Of a DNA stretch of 61,226 nucleotides, positions 9,099-17,770 are shown in pieces. The translations under genes were made by a program, and so were the position numbers. Numbering within the stretch: position 1 is the stretch's first letter; the number at the start of each line of letters is the position of its first letter. Origin of the DNA: Ravibacter sp964559125 (GTDB taxonomy: Bacteria > Bacteroidota > Bacteroidia > Cytophagales > Spirosomataceae). The notes below the pieces were generated by a model. The model was not told the DNA's origin. It ran no database searches and saw only the letters and a list, made by a program, of their open reading frames with translations. The stretch spans positions 1-61,226 of the forward strand of contig CAZLGW010000037.1 in NCBI GenBank assembly GCA_964559125.1, in the 5' to 3' direction.

Positions 9099-11366
9099 GT
9101 GGAAATCAGCGAAGCAGATTTAGAATTAGAAAGGAAGGACATTCTTAAGCGATACCGTAAATTACTGCGGACGGCGAAGCCGTTCCTGCACGACGACGAC
9201 GCCAGGCTGATCAAGAAAGCTTTTCATACCGCGGCAGAGGCGCACAAGGAAATGCGAAGGAAATCGGGAGAGCCCTATATCTATCATCCTATCGCCGTAG
9301 CGCAGATAGTGGTAGAGGAAATCGGCCTGGGAACCACCTCCATTATCTCGGCCCTGCTGCACGATGTGGTCGAAGATACCGACATGACCATCGCCCAGAT
9401 CGAACGGCTGTACGGTAAAAAAGTAGCCACCATCATCGACGGGCTCACCAAAATTTCGGGGAAGTTCGAGTACGGAAGCTCCCAGCAGGCGGAAAATTTC
9501 CGGAAAATGCTGCTTACCCTTTCCGACGATGTCAGGGTTATCCTGATCAAGCTCGCGGACAGGCTGCACAACATGCGCACGCTCGACAGCATGCCCAGGC
9601 ATAAACAGCTCAAGATCGCCTCCGAAACCATTTATATCTATGCCCCGCTGGCACACAGGCTGGGGTTGTATTCCATTAAGTCGGAGCTCGAGGATCTTTA
9701 CCTGAAATATGCCGAGCCGGAAGCCTATCGCTCCATCGCCATGAAGCTCCGGGAAACCAAGCTGGCCCGTGACCGCTTTATCGCGCGGTTTATGGAGCCT
9801 ATCGTGAAGGACCTGGAAGAATCAGGATTACGATATATCATAAAAGGGCGGCCCAAGTCGATCTATTCCATCTGGAACAAGATGCGTAAACAGAACAAGC
9901 CCTTTGAAGAGGTTTATGATCTGTTTGCCATCCGGATCATACTGGACGCACCGTCTGAATACGAAAAAGAAAAATCGCTCTGCTGGCAGGCCTATTCTAT
10001 CGTAACCGACCATTATAAGCCCAATCCTGACCGTCTCAAGGACTGGATCAGTACGCCCCGGGCCAACGGCTACCAGTCGCTCCATTCTACTGTAATGAGC
10101 AAAAGCGGGCAGTGGGTCGAGGTGCAGATCAGGACTACGCGGATGGATGAGATCGCCGAGAAGGGCTATGCCGCACACTGGAAATACAAAGGGAACGACA
10201 CGAAAGTCAAAGGAAATATCGATGTCTGGATTAACCGTGTACGGGAAACGCTTGAAAACGGACATGGAGACAAGACCGCGGCTATTGAATTCCTGGATGA
10301 ATTCCGGAATAACCTCTTTTCGGAAGAAGTGTTTGTATTCACGCCTAAAGGAGAGCTGAAAGTACTGCCCCGCGGCGCTACCGCCCTGGATTTCGCCTTC
10401 GATATCCACACCGAAATCGGTGCCAAATGCATGGCGGCCAAAGTCGGCGGGACGCTCGTGCCGATCAGCTATGTCCTCAACAACGGCGACCAGGTAGAGA
10501 TCATTACCTCCAATAAACAAAAGCCGAGTGAAGACTGGCTGCGGATCGTCACCACTTCCAAAGCCAGGGGCAGGATCAAGGAATATCTTAAGGAAGAAAA
10601 CCGGCGGTATGAAACCGACGGCCGCCAGATGGTGGAGAAGAAACTTAAGATCCTCGGGATTGAGAGCAACGCGGAAACGTTCAACCAACTCAGGGCATTT
10701 TTTGATTGTAAGACGCCCGTTGATTTCTTTTACCGTATCGGGAAAGGGTATATCCATATCGACGAGCTTAAAAAGTACAAGCGGCACCGCGATCTCCGCG
10801 ATAAAAAGAAAGAGGAAGAAGAGGCATTTGTCCCGCGGACAGAAAATGATGGCAAGGAGCTTGGAAAATACCTCAAAAACCTGCACGGCAACCAGAACGA
10901 CGGCGACACCCTCCTGATCGGCGAGGATATGGACAAGATCGATTACCGGCTGGCCGTTTGCTGCAACCCTATTTCCGGAGATGATGTTTTCGGGTTTGTC
11001 ACCATCAACGAAGGCATCAAAATACACCGTACCACCTGTCCCAATGCCGCCGAGCTGATGTCAAAGCACGGCAACAGGGTAATCAAGGCCAAGTGGGTTT
11101 CCAAAAAAGAGGAGGCTTTCCTGGTGGGTATCCATATCACGGGCACCGACCGGGTAGGGCTTGTAAACGACGTAACGCGTATTATCTCCAACGAGCTCAA
11201 TATCAACATGCGGGGTGTATCTTTCGATACTGTCGACGGGATTTTTGAAGGCGATGTACGGATTTATGTACAGGACACCACCCACCTGGAAGAGCTTATG
11301 CGCAAGCTTGAAAAGGTCGAAGGTGTTTTTAATATGACCCGCTTCGACTGTCCGAAGCCCAAGTAA
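9099..11366 (+). CDS. rel: Bifunctional (p)ppGpp synthetase/hydrolase (RelA/SpoT family)
   Basis: A 755-residue long RSH enzyme of the stringent response. Domains in order are an HD hydrolase with YIYHP near residue 64 and LLHDVVEDT near 86, a nucleotidyltransferase-type synthetase with GRPKSIYSIWNKM near 249 and YAAHWKYK, a TGS domain near 410 (FTPKGELKVLPRG), and a C-terminal ACT domain near 675. Hydrolase and synthetase motifs both look intact. The RxK pattern (RPKS) in the synthetase is the type found in bifunctional enzymes rather than in monofunctional RelA. The start codon is GTG. It heads a co-directional group with the Fur-family gene and purA. Confidence 0.95.
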   Translation: MEISEADLELERKDILKRYRKLLRTAKPFLHDDDARLIKKAFHTAAEAHKEMRRKSGEPYIYHPIAVAQIVVEEIGLGTTSIISALLHDVVEDTDMTIAQIERLYGKKVATIIDGLTKISGKFEYGSSQQAENFRKMLLTLSDDVRVILIKLADRLHNMRTLDSMPRHKQLKIASETIYIYAPLAHRLGLYSIKSELEDLYLKYAEPEAYRSIAMKLRETKLARDRFIARFMEPIVKDLEESGLRYIIKGRPKSIYSIWNKMRKQNKPFEEVYDLFAIRIILDAPSEYEKEKSLCWQAYSIVTDHYKPNPDRLKDWISTPRANGYQSLHSTVMSKSGQWVEVQIRTTRMDEIAEKGYAAHWKYKGNDTKVKGNIDVWINRVRETLENGHGDKTAAIEFLDEFRNNLFSEEVFVFTPKGELKVLPRGATALDFAFDIHTEIGAKCMAAKVGGTLVPISYVLNNGDQVEIITSNKQKPSEDWLRIVTTSKARGRIKEYLKEENRRYETDGRQMVEKKLKILGIESNAETFNQLRAFFDCKTPVDFFYRIGKGYIHIDELKKYKRHRDLRDKKKEEEEAFVPRTENDGKELGKYLKNLHGNQNDGDTLLIGEDMDKIDYRLAVCCNPISGDDVFGFVTINEGIKIHRTTCPNAAELMSKHGNRVIKAKWVSKKEEAFLVGIHITGTDRVGLVNDVTRIISNELNINMRGVSFDTVDGIFEGDVRIYVQDTTHLEELMRKLEKVEGVFNMTRFDCPKPK

Positions 11367-11494
11367 ACCCAGCCAGCAGGCAGGAGGCCGTATTTAGACT
11401 GGTTTCATAAAAGGCTCACAACTGTGCATTTACACCTTATTTTATTTAAACTTGCGTAAGTAATCGGATTTTGTCTCTAAGATTTACGTGACCA

Positions 11495-11989
11495 ATGCCG
11501 CAAGCGTCAGCCAACAACTTCGAATCTGCAAAAAAAATCCTGACGGCCTATATCGAGAGCCGCGGCCTTCGGAAAACGCCTGAAAGGTTTGCCATACTGG
11601 AGGAAATCTATTCCCGAAACGACCATTTTGATGTAGACGAGCTCTATATCAGCATGAAAAACAAAAAATACAGGGTCAGCCGGGCTACGGTCTATAATAC
11701 GCTCGACGTCCTGGTCGAATGCGACCTGGTAACAAGGCACCAGTTCGGCAAAAACCTGGCACAATACGAAAAATCATACGGCTCCAGGCAGCACGACCAC
11801 CTGATCTGCACCGAGTGCCAGAAAGTACTCGAATTCTGCGATCCCAGAATACAGTCTATACAGAGTATGGTAGGTGAAATGCTTCAGTTCAAGGTCGCCC
11901 ACCACTCCCTTATCTTCTACGGCAACTGTAACCGCAGCAATTGCGAGAATAAAAAACAGGGCGGAAAAGAGGAATTATTAGCCAGTTAG
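11495..11989 (+). CDS. Fur-family metal-responsive transcriptional regulator
   Basis: A ferric-uptake-regulator-type repressor of 164 residues. The winged-helix DNA-binding part spans about 20-85 (RVSRATVYNTLDVL as recognition segment). The dimerisation part has the metal site motif HDHLICTEC near 100-108 and a second cysteine pair in CNRSNC near 148-153, which fits a structural zinc site. Whether it senses iron, zinc or peroxide cannot be told. It lies between rel and purA, an order I know from other Sphingobacteria-like genomes. Confidence 0.93.
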   Translation: MPQASANNFESAKKILTAYIESRGLRKTPERFAILEEIYSRNDHFDVDELYISMKNKKYRVSRATVYNTLDVLVECDLVTRHQFGKNLAQYEKSYGSRQHDHLICTECQKVLEFCDPRIQSIQSMVGEMLQFKVAHHSLIFYGNCNRSNCENKKQGGKEELLAS

Positions 11990-12012
11990 TATTTTTCTTG
12001 GGCATAGTATAT

Positions 12013-12020
12013 TACATTTG
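12013..12020 (+). promoter_or_regulatory. -7 box for purA
   Basis: TACATTTG matches TAnnTTTG and ends 74 bases before the GTG proposed as the purA start. This suggests purA can be transcribed on its own as well as by readthrough from the Fur-family gene. Confidence 0.5.
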
Positions 12021-12094
12021 TCACTCCGGTATCAGGATTTCGTTTCGTGATACCGGCATTATTTGTTTTATTGATATCCTATTCTGGTTTTTTA

Positions 12095-13375
12095 GTGAAA
12101 ATAGATGTTTTGCTGGGCCTTCAGTGGGGCGATGAAGGAAAAGGTAAAATTGTTGATGTAATTGCTCCCGAATATCAGGTAGTTGCAAGATTCCAGGGAG
12201 GCCCTAACGCCGGTCATACGCTTGAGTTCGATGGTATCAAGCATGTACTCCACCAGATCCCTTCAGGGATATTCAGAAGCAATATCCAGAATGTTATAGG
12301 AAACGGCGTAGTGTTGGATCCTATCGTATTCCGTAAGGAGATTCTCGGACTCGAGCCCTATAACCTCGATCTGAAAGGCAACCTTTCCATATCCAAAAAG
12401 GCTTCGCTTATCGTCCCTACCCACAGGCTGCTCGATGCAGCCTACGAACAGGCGAAAGGTGACTCCAAGATAGGTTCTACCCTCCGCGGGATAGGCCCGA
12501 CCTACAAGGATAAAGTGGCCCGCCAGGGGCTCCGTGTGGGAGACATCCTCTCCGCTGATTTTAGAGGAAAATACGAACAGCTCGTTGCGTCTCACCGCGT
12601 AACGCTCGACTTCCATAACTATCCCTATGCCGAAGAGCTGGCAAAATCGGAGGCCGAATTCTTTGAAGCAGTCGATTTCCTCAGGCAGTTCAGGCTGACC
12701 GACAGCGAGTTTTTCATCAACGAAGCGCTCGACAAGGGGCAGAAAGTACTGGCAGAAGGAGCTCAGGGGTCTCTTCTTGATATCGACTTCGGATCCTATC
12801 CTTTTGTAACGAGCTCCTCGACTATGGCAGCCGGCACCTGTACAGGACTGGGAGTAGCTCCCAGCCGTATCGGCGAGGTATTCGGGATATTCAAAGCCTA
12901 TTGTACCCGCGTCGGCAGCGGACCCTTTCCTACCGAGCTGCTGGATGAAACCGGCGAACGTATCCGCCAGGAAGGACGGGAGTACGGAGCCACCACCGGC
13001 CGGAAAAGACGTTGCGGATGGCTGGATCTGCCTGCCCTGAAATATGCCATCATGATCAATGGCGTAACACAGCTTATCATGATGAAGGTAGATGTTCTGT
13101 CCGTTTTCGACGAGATAAGGGTCTGCACCCACTACCGGTTGCCCGACGGCACTCTCACCGATCGCCTGCCCTATGACCTCTGCGATCAGAGCGTCACGCC
13201 GGTATATCAGGATTTCAAAGGCTGGGAAGTTTCTCTCGACGGAATCCGCGACTATGAAAATGTTCCTGCCGAACTTGCCGCGTACGTCGCTTTCCTGGAA
13301 AAAGAGCTGAATCTTCCGATTACCTTCATTTCTTCCGGACCGGAAAGAGAATCTTTGATCAAGAGATCGAAATAA
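12095..13375 (+). CDS. purA: Adenylosuccinate synthase
   Basis: Catalyses GTP-dependent joining of IMP and aspartate, the first committed step from IMP to AMP. The glycine-rich P-loop-like GLQWGDEGKGK is at the very N-terminus, followed by RFQGGPNAGHT, GIGPTYKDK and, near the C-terminus, GATTGRKRRCGW. An ATG at 12047 is in frame but would add a hydrophobic 16-residue leader not found in this cytosolic enzyme. The GTG at 12095 gives the usual 426 residues, so I chose it. A strong terminator follows. Confidence 0.96.
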   Translation: MKIDVLLGLQWGDEGKGKIVDVIAPEYQVVARFQGGPNAGHTLEFDGIKHVLHQIPSGIFRSNIQNVIGNGVVLDPIVFRKEILGLEPYNLDLKGNLSISKKASLIVPTHRLLDAAYEQAKGDSKIGSTLRGIGPTYKDKVARQGLRVGDILSADFRGKYEQLVASHRVTLDFHNYPYAEELAKSEAEFFEAVDFLRQFRLTDSEFFINEALDKGQKVLAEGAQGSLLDIDFGSYPFVTSSSTMAAGTCTGLGVAPSRIGEVFGIFKAYCTRVGSGPFPTELLDETGERIRQEGREYGATTGRKRRCGWLDLPALKYAIMINGVTQLIMMKVDVLSVFDEIRVCTHYRLPDGTLTDRLPYDLCDQSVTPVYQDFKGWEVSLDGIRDYENVPAELAAYVAFLEKELNLPITFISSGPERESLIKRSK

Positions 13376-13393
13376 AAAAAATAGGCCTAAAAT

Positions 13394-13436
13394 AAAAAAG
13401 CTACCCTGTTCCGGGCGAACAGGGTAGCTTTTTTTT
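13394..13436 (+). terminator. Intrinsic terminator of purA
   Basis: The perfect stem GCTACCCTGTTC (13400-13411) with GAACAGGGTAGC (13417-13428) has a 5-base loop, and runs of A before it and eight T after it extend the pairing. It would also work on the minus strand. Confidence 0.93.
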
Positions 13437-13588
13437 AAAGAAAGTGTTTCCCTTACAACCAGATATACGACTAAGTGAGAAAATAAAGCTGACTAACTAT
13501 AACCCACACCATACCGGGCTGATACCCGGAAACTACCGTCCGGCAGGCTTCACAAAGCCGCCGGACTTTTGCTTTGCGACAATCCATC

Positions 13589-15553
13589 TTATTCCACCAG
13601 CAAACGGCTTATCAAAACAGATTGCCCCTCCCTGTACGCCTTCACCAGGTACAGCCCCGCAGACAATCCTCCCGTTTCCAATTCATAATTCCCCTGTGAC
13701 TTTTCTGCTACCCGTACTTTTACCACCCTGCCCGACATATCGAACACTACAATATCAGATTTCCCCGCAACCTCCTTCAGATCCAGGTTCACTTTTCCTC
13801 CCCGGGCAGGATTCGGATAGATATACCCATATATACTTCCCGCCTCATTCCATCTCACGGAGACTACTGCCGACAGTCCATAAGTGCCGTCTTTATCTAC
13901 CGTCTTGATACGATAGTAAGATAAGGCTTCCGGGGATGCCGGCCGGTAGTCGGAAAACCGGTAATGAACTGTCTTCCCGCTTGCCTCTTTTTCCCCTTTG
14001 GCCTGAACCGTACCGATTGCATCGAAAATCCTCCCGTCGGCGCTCCTTTGCAGCTCAAAATGAGAAGCGTTGACCTCCAGTACCGTCGACCAGCTCAGTT
14101 GGGCGGTATTCCCTTCCCTGCGGGCTTCAAAAGAGGCCATTGTAACCGGCAACGGCTCGTAGCCACCTTCATAGGCCCCCATATCGATAGAAGTGCCTGC
14201 GAACCTGGGCATCCCGGCCGGATCGGTATCATTGTTCAGATCCCCGGGATAAGATGCATCGGCGCCTTTGTCAATCACCGGACTGTTAGTCTTCAGGCGA
14301 TAGTCACCGTTGGTAAAAGGGGCGGAAGAGTAGGAAGGCCCGTTCGCAAACTGCGGGTTAACACTGGCGGTAAAAGGATTTGAAGTACCGCCATGGAGGT
14401 TCGACCCGTTATCGCTGGTGATGAACTGCACGAGACTGTTGGTAATCCTGCTTTCAGGCAGGTTGTTTATGCTAAAGCCATGGTTATAAATGATGCTATT
14501 CTTCACTGCGGTGATATATCCTTCGTCAAGGTTGTAAACCGGCCCTCCATTGTTTCCGCTGATAGTAGAATTGATTATTTCCAGGGTACCACCTTTGAGG
14601 TAGATTCCGCCGGCATAACTGATTTCTGTTGTATAATTGCCCGCAATCACGGTATTCACCAGAGACAAATCAGACCAGTAGGGATAAAACGCGCCACCTC
14701 TCTCAGCGCCATTTCCCATCAGTATGCAGTTATGAGTAGCCAGTTTCACCTCATCCACATAGATACCTCCTCCGTAGTTAGCTGCAGTGTTCTCCATCAC
14801 CCATAGGTCAGAAAGTTTCATCTCCATTTCCTCGCCCCAAGGCGATTTCAGGTAGATACCTCCTCCGTCGAAGGTGGCACTGTTTTTAGTGACTATAAGA
14901 TTTCGCAGTACGGGAGTAGACTCTTTTACATAAATTCCCCCACCGCTTCCGTGATCGATCGACACGCCGTTCACGTCATTGCCCCCCCAATAGTCTGCCG
15001 CCCCGCCTGTAACTGTAAACCCGTCGAGCAGCGCACTACCCGCTTCTCCTGCCGCTACCACTACATGGCATACAGAATTAAAAACCACGTTTTCCTCCTC
15101 CCAGTCATCGTACTCCTCGTAAGGCTCATCCATCTCGCCCGATAAAATAGTGCGGTTAAACTTCCAGCTAGTACGATCAGCCGGCGATGTCTCATTTCCT
15201 GCAAAGCCTCCATATACCTGCACATCCTTTATCAGTACAAAGGAGTTCAGAATCGGTGGCGAATCATCCTCCGCATCGTCATCGAGAGAATAAAGCGGCT
15301 TGTAAGTCCCCTTCGCAACCCAGATCTGGAGCGGGTTAGCGCTGTTCCATGCCCCTTCGGAGAGGTTCTCCCTGGCCCATTGCAAGGCGTCGGCCAGTTC
15401 GGGAGCCGCATTGGCCCATGAGTCGCCCGACCCGTCGCTCCCCGATACGCCTTTATTTACATAAATAATATTGGAAGACGGATTGATCTGCGCAAATACA
15501 GGCAGGAAGGCGGTAAAAATCAAGCCCGCAGACAACAGTAAAATCTTTTTCAT
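13589..15553 (-). CDS. Secreted beta-helix protein with T9SS sorting domain
   Basis: A 654-residue protein with a signal peptide ending at VFAQ (residues 18-21). Residues 25-110 begin with YVNKGVSGSDGSGDSWANA, the usual opening of right-handed parallel beta-helix (DUF1565/pectate-lyase-like) proteins. Many short repeats of the GGGIYVKES and GGGIYLK type follow, forming the helix coils. A segment containing NSPVIDKGA and DMGAYEGG is the choice-of-anchor Q type motif. The end carries YPNPARGG and a type A sorting domain, so export through the type IX system and surface anchoring are expected. The fold suits polysaccharide binding or cleavage, but no catalytic residues were identified. Confidence 0.85.
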   Translation of the reverse strand: MKKILLLSAGLIFTAFLPVFAQINPSSNIIYVNKGVSGSDGSGDSWANAAPELADALQWARENLSEGAWNSANPLQIWVAKGTYKPLYSLDDDAEDDSPPILNSFVLIKDVQVYGGFAGNETSPADRTSWKFNRTILSGEMDEPYEEYDDWEEENVVFNSVCHVVVAAGEAGSALLDGFTVTGGAADYWGGNDVNGVSIDHGSGGGIYVKESTPVLRNLIVTKNSATFDGGGIYLKSPWGEEMEMKLSDLWVMENTAANYGGGIYVDEVKLATHNCILMGNGAERGGAFYPYWSDLSLVNTVIAGNYTTEISYAGGIYLKGGTLEIINSTISGNNGGPVYNLDEGYITAVKNSIIYNHGFSINNLPESRITNSLVQFITSDNGSNLHGGTSNPFTASVNPQFANGPSYSSAPFTNGDYRLKTNSPVIDKGADASYPGDLNNDTDPAGMPRFAGTSIDMGAYEGGYEPLPVTMASFEARREGNTAQLSWSTVLEVNASHFELQRSADGRIFDAIGTVQAKGEKEASGKTVHYRFSDYRPASPEALSYYRIKTVDKDGTYGLSAVVSVRWNEAGSIYGYIYPNPARGGKVNLDLKEVAGKSDIVVFDMSGRVVKVRVAEKSQGNYELETGGLSAGLYLVKAYREGQSVLISRLLVE

Positions 15554-15588
15554 CGGATTAGAAATTAAGGGACAATGAGATGATTAGG

Positions 15589-15596
15589 CAAATCTA
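15589..15596 (-). promoter_or_regulatory. -7 box for the beta-helix gene
   Basis: The minus strand reads TAGATTTG, matching TAnnTTTG, 36 bases upstream of the ATG at 15553. The same octamer precedes the carboxypeptidase gene near 47.1 kb. Confidence 0.5.
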
Positions 15597-15616
15597 ACAC
15601 GAGCGTCGCCGGGAGT

Positions 15617-15661
15617 AAATACAGGAAAACATGGAAATCCACTATAGGAAAACCTGTATTT
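15617..15661 (-). repeat. Inverted repeat at the end of the histidine kinase gene
   Basis: A perfect 9-bp inverted repeat, AAATACAGG (15617-15625) with CCTGTATTT (15653-15661), surrounds a 27-base loop. The loop region also holds AGGAAAAC twice (15623-15630 and 15646-15653). It begins at the kinase stop codon and could act as a weak terminator or mRNA-stabilising hairpin. There is no clean T run. Confidence 0.4.
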
Positions 15662-16959
15662 TAATGAAAATCAGGGGTTTGGATGCCCCGCATGATGATG
15701 ATCTTATGAAATGGCTTTTCATAGAGGTATGAAATGCGGAGGTCATAACAGTCACAGATCTGCCGTACGATCGAAAGACCCAGCCCCAGCGACTCTTTGT
15801 CGCCGGACTCTTTGCGGAAGCGTTCGAAAAGTACTTCCGTCGGGACGGTCAGATCAGGGCCGGTATTGCTGATCTCCAGCATACCATTTTCCGAACTGAG
15901 TGAAATCACCCCGTCTGGATGGTTATGCCTGATCGCATTTTTCAGGAGATTCGATAAGAGGATATCCTGCAAAGCGTGTGAGATCAGGAGCCTGAACGGC
16001 TGGTCCAGGTTTTTCTCTACCCTGATCCTCTTGTGCTTCAGGATGTCCGAGAAGTCATCCAGTTTCTGCTCAAGAGACGCCGCCAGGTTTTCCTCCGCTA
16101 CGTCGGTAAACTGTTTGTTCTCGATCCGTGAAAGTAATAACAGGCTTTCCAGGAGACGGGAAATCCTGCGGGAGGAATGGTAAATCTCATGTATCCAGTG
16201 AAGCTGTTTCCCCGAAAGATTCTCTGACTGGATCATCTGCTCGATCCTGGCAGTAATCAACGCCAGGGGTGTCTGGATTTCGTGGGAAGCGTTTTCCGTA
16301 AACTCACGCAGCGACCTGTAGTCATGGTATATCTGCGTAGTCATGCGGGTAAGCGCCTGGTTAAGTTCGTTAAACTCCTGTATCTCCCCGGCCGGGAATA
16401 CCATTTCCTGCCCCTTCCCGGTCTGCCGTGTCCAGTCGAACGACCTGATCCTGGCAAGAGAGTCGTAAAAAGGCAGCCATACTGTTTTAGACAATCTCCT
16501 GTGTATAAAAAAGGTACAAACCAGCAGAATCCCGAGGAAAGATATCATGGTGCCCGTCACCACTTCAATGAGCGTGATCTGCTCGAGCATCGATTTACGG
16601 ATGGAAACCTCATGCGGTTTCCCGTCTATAAAAGCCTGGAATGTCAGCTGGCGGAAAGGCATAACCTCTCCTTCAAAGGTCTCATACATCAGCGTATCCT
16701 TGAACACCATCTGCGGGCTTATCCTGTTTCCTTTCAACGGAACTACGTGGATTTTGTTCTCCACGAAGAAATTTTCCTCAGACCAGTGCTCCCACTTCTG
16801 TACAAATAATTCAAAGTCGTATTTCTCAAGGAGCAGGCGATCTTCTATTTCCCGGTAAATCACATTCCGGATGATCAGGTAGAAAACGATGGAGGCCGCC
16901 AGGTAGACAACCAGCGATACCAGGAAGTAGATCCGGCTGGTTTTTGTCAATAATTTCAT
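15661..16959 (-). CDS. Two-component sensor histidine kinase
   Basis: A 432-residue membrane kinase. The first membrane segment is near residues 10-30, a periplasmic sensor of about 110 residues follows, and the second membrane segment lies near 135-157. The HAMP-like linker leads to the H-box ENASHEIQTPLA with the phosphorylated histidine near residue 225, the N-box LLKNAIRHN, and the ATP-lid glycines in LGLGLSIV. All catalytic motifs look intact. It overlaps the response-regulator gene by four bases (ATGA), so the two are translated together. The ligand is unknown. Position opposite an RND efflux operon suggests sensing of an exported compound or metal. Confidence 0.93.
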   Translation of the reverse strand: MKLLTKTSRIYFLVSLVVYLAASIVFYLIIRNVIYREIEDRLLLEKYDFELFVQKWEHWSEENFFVENKIHVVPLKGNRISPQMVFKDTLMYETFEGEVMPFRQLTFQAFIDGKPHEVSIRKSMLEQITLIEVVTGTMISFLGILLVCTFFIHRRLSKTVWLPFYDSLARIRSFDWTRQTGKGQEMVFPAGEIQEFNELNQALTRMTTQIYHDYRSLREFTENASHEIQTPLALITARIEQMIQSENLSGKQLHWIHEIYHSSRRISRLLESLLLLSRIENKQFTDVAEENLAASLEQKLDDFSDILKHKRIRVEKNLDQPFRLLISHALQDILLSNLLKNAIRHNHPDGVISLSSENGMLEISNTGPDLTVPTEVLFERFRKESGDKESLGLGLSIVRQICDCYDLRISYLYEKPFHKIIIMRGIQTPDFH

Positions 16960-17633
16960 TGGGAGCGGAATTTATACCCGATGCCGTATACCGACTGGAT
17001 GTAGCTGGCTTCCGAAGGGCCGGCAAGCTTCTTTCTCAGGTTTTTGATATGAGAATAAACCATGTCCAGCGAATCGGCCGAATCCACGTAATCTCCCCAT
17101 AGGTGTTCTGCTATTGATTCTTTAGTGAGGACAGCATCTATATTCGACAGAAAATACAGCAGCAGATCGTATTCCTTCCTCGAAAGATGTGTTTGCCTGT
17201 TGGCTATAAATACCTCGCGTGAATACGGGTTTACCCTTATGTCTCTGAAAACAATTTCGTTATTGCCACCAAAATGCCGTCTCCTGATCAGCGACTTAAG
17301 CCGCGCATTGAGTTCGGGAAGTGAAAACGGCTTGGTCAGGTAATCGTCAGAGCCTATCTCCAGGCCTTTTATCTTGTCTTCCAGCGCCTTACGTGCAGAA
17401 ACTATAATAATCCCGGTCGCGGCGGCAATATGCTTCAGCTTCTGTATAACCGACAGTCCGTCGCCATCAGGAAGCGTAAGGTCGACTATGGCGGCATCAT
17501 ACAGGTAAAGTTCAATCTTCTCCGCGGCCTGATCGAGACTGTAGGCTGTCTCACAGACAAATCCTTCTCTCGACAGGTACTGCACCATGCTTTCAGACAG
17601 GGCTTCTTCGTCTTCGACTATCAGTATTTTCAT
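16956..17633 (-). CDS. OmpR-family response regulator
   Basis: A 225-residue regulator with a receiver domain (acidic pair Glu7/Asp8, phosphorylated Asp51 in VDLTLPDGDG, conserved lysine in LTKPF) and a C-terminal winged helix of the OmpR/PhoB type (about 125-225). It is the first gene of the two-component operon. The region between it and the TolC gene on the other strand (17634-17770) would hold promoters for both, which makes the efflux operon its most likely target. No repeated operator half-sites were obvious there by eye. Confidence 0.94.
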   Translation of the reverse strand: MKILIVEDEEALSESMVQYLSREGFVCETAYSLDQAAEKIELYLYDAAIVDLTLPDGDGLSVIQKLKHIAAATGIIIVSARKALEDKIKGLEIGSDDYLTKPFSLPELNARLKSLIRRRHFGGNNEIVFRDIRVNPYSREVFIANRQTHLSRKEYDLLLYFLSNIDAVLTKESIAEHLWGDYVDSADSLDMVYSHIKNLRKKLAGPSEASYIQSVYGIGYKFRSQ

Positions 17634-17770
17634 CTCCTCAAACCCTTCCGGGACCGGTAAACGCTAAGATTTTTTGGCACAAAGTAGTGTATCAGCCGAA
17701 AATTCCAAAATATTTCCAGAATTGGACTCTAGTTTTGACTGCTACGACGATCATCCAGAGTCATTTCAAT

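Noticed and set aside
9828..11027. A 399-codon open frame antisense to rel
   Set aside because: Same reason: a by-product of codon usage opposite a clearly real gene, with no start context or recognisable domain.
12263..13132. A 289-codon open frame antisense to purA
   Set aside because: Shadow of purA. No motif or promoter supports it.
13444..13908. Forward open frame after purA
   Set aside because: It overlaps the C-terminal sorting domain of the beta-helix gene on the other strand and has Pro-rich, non-protein-like composition.
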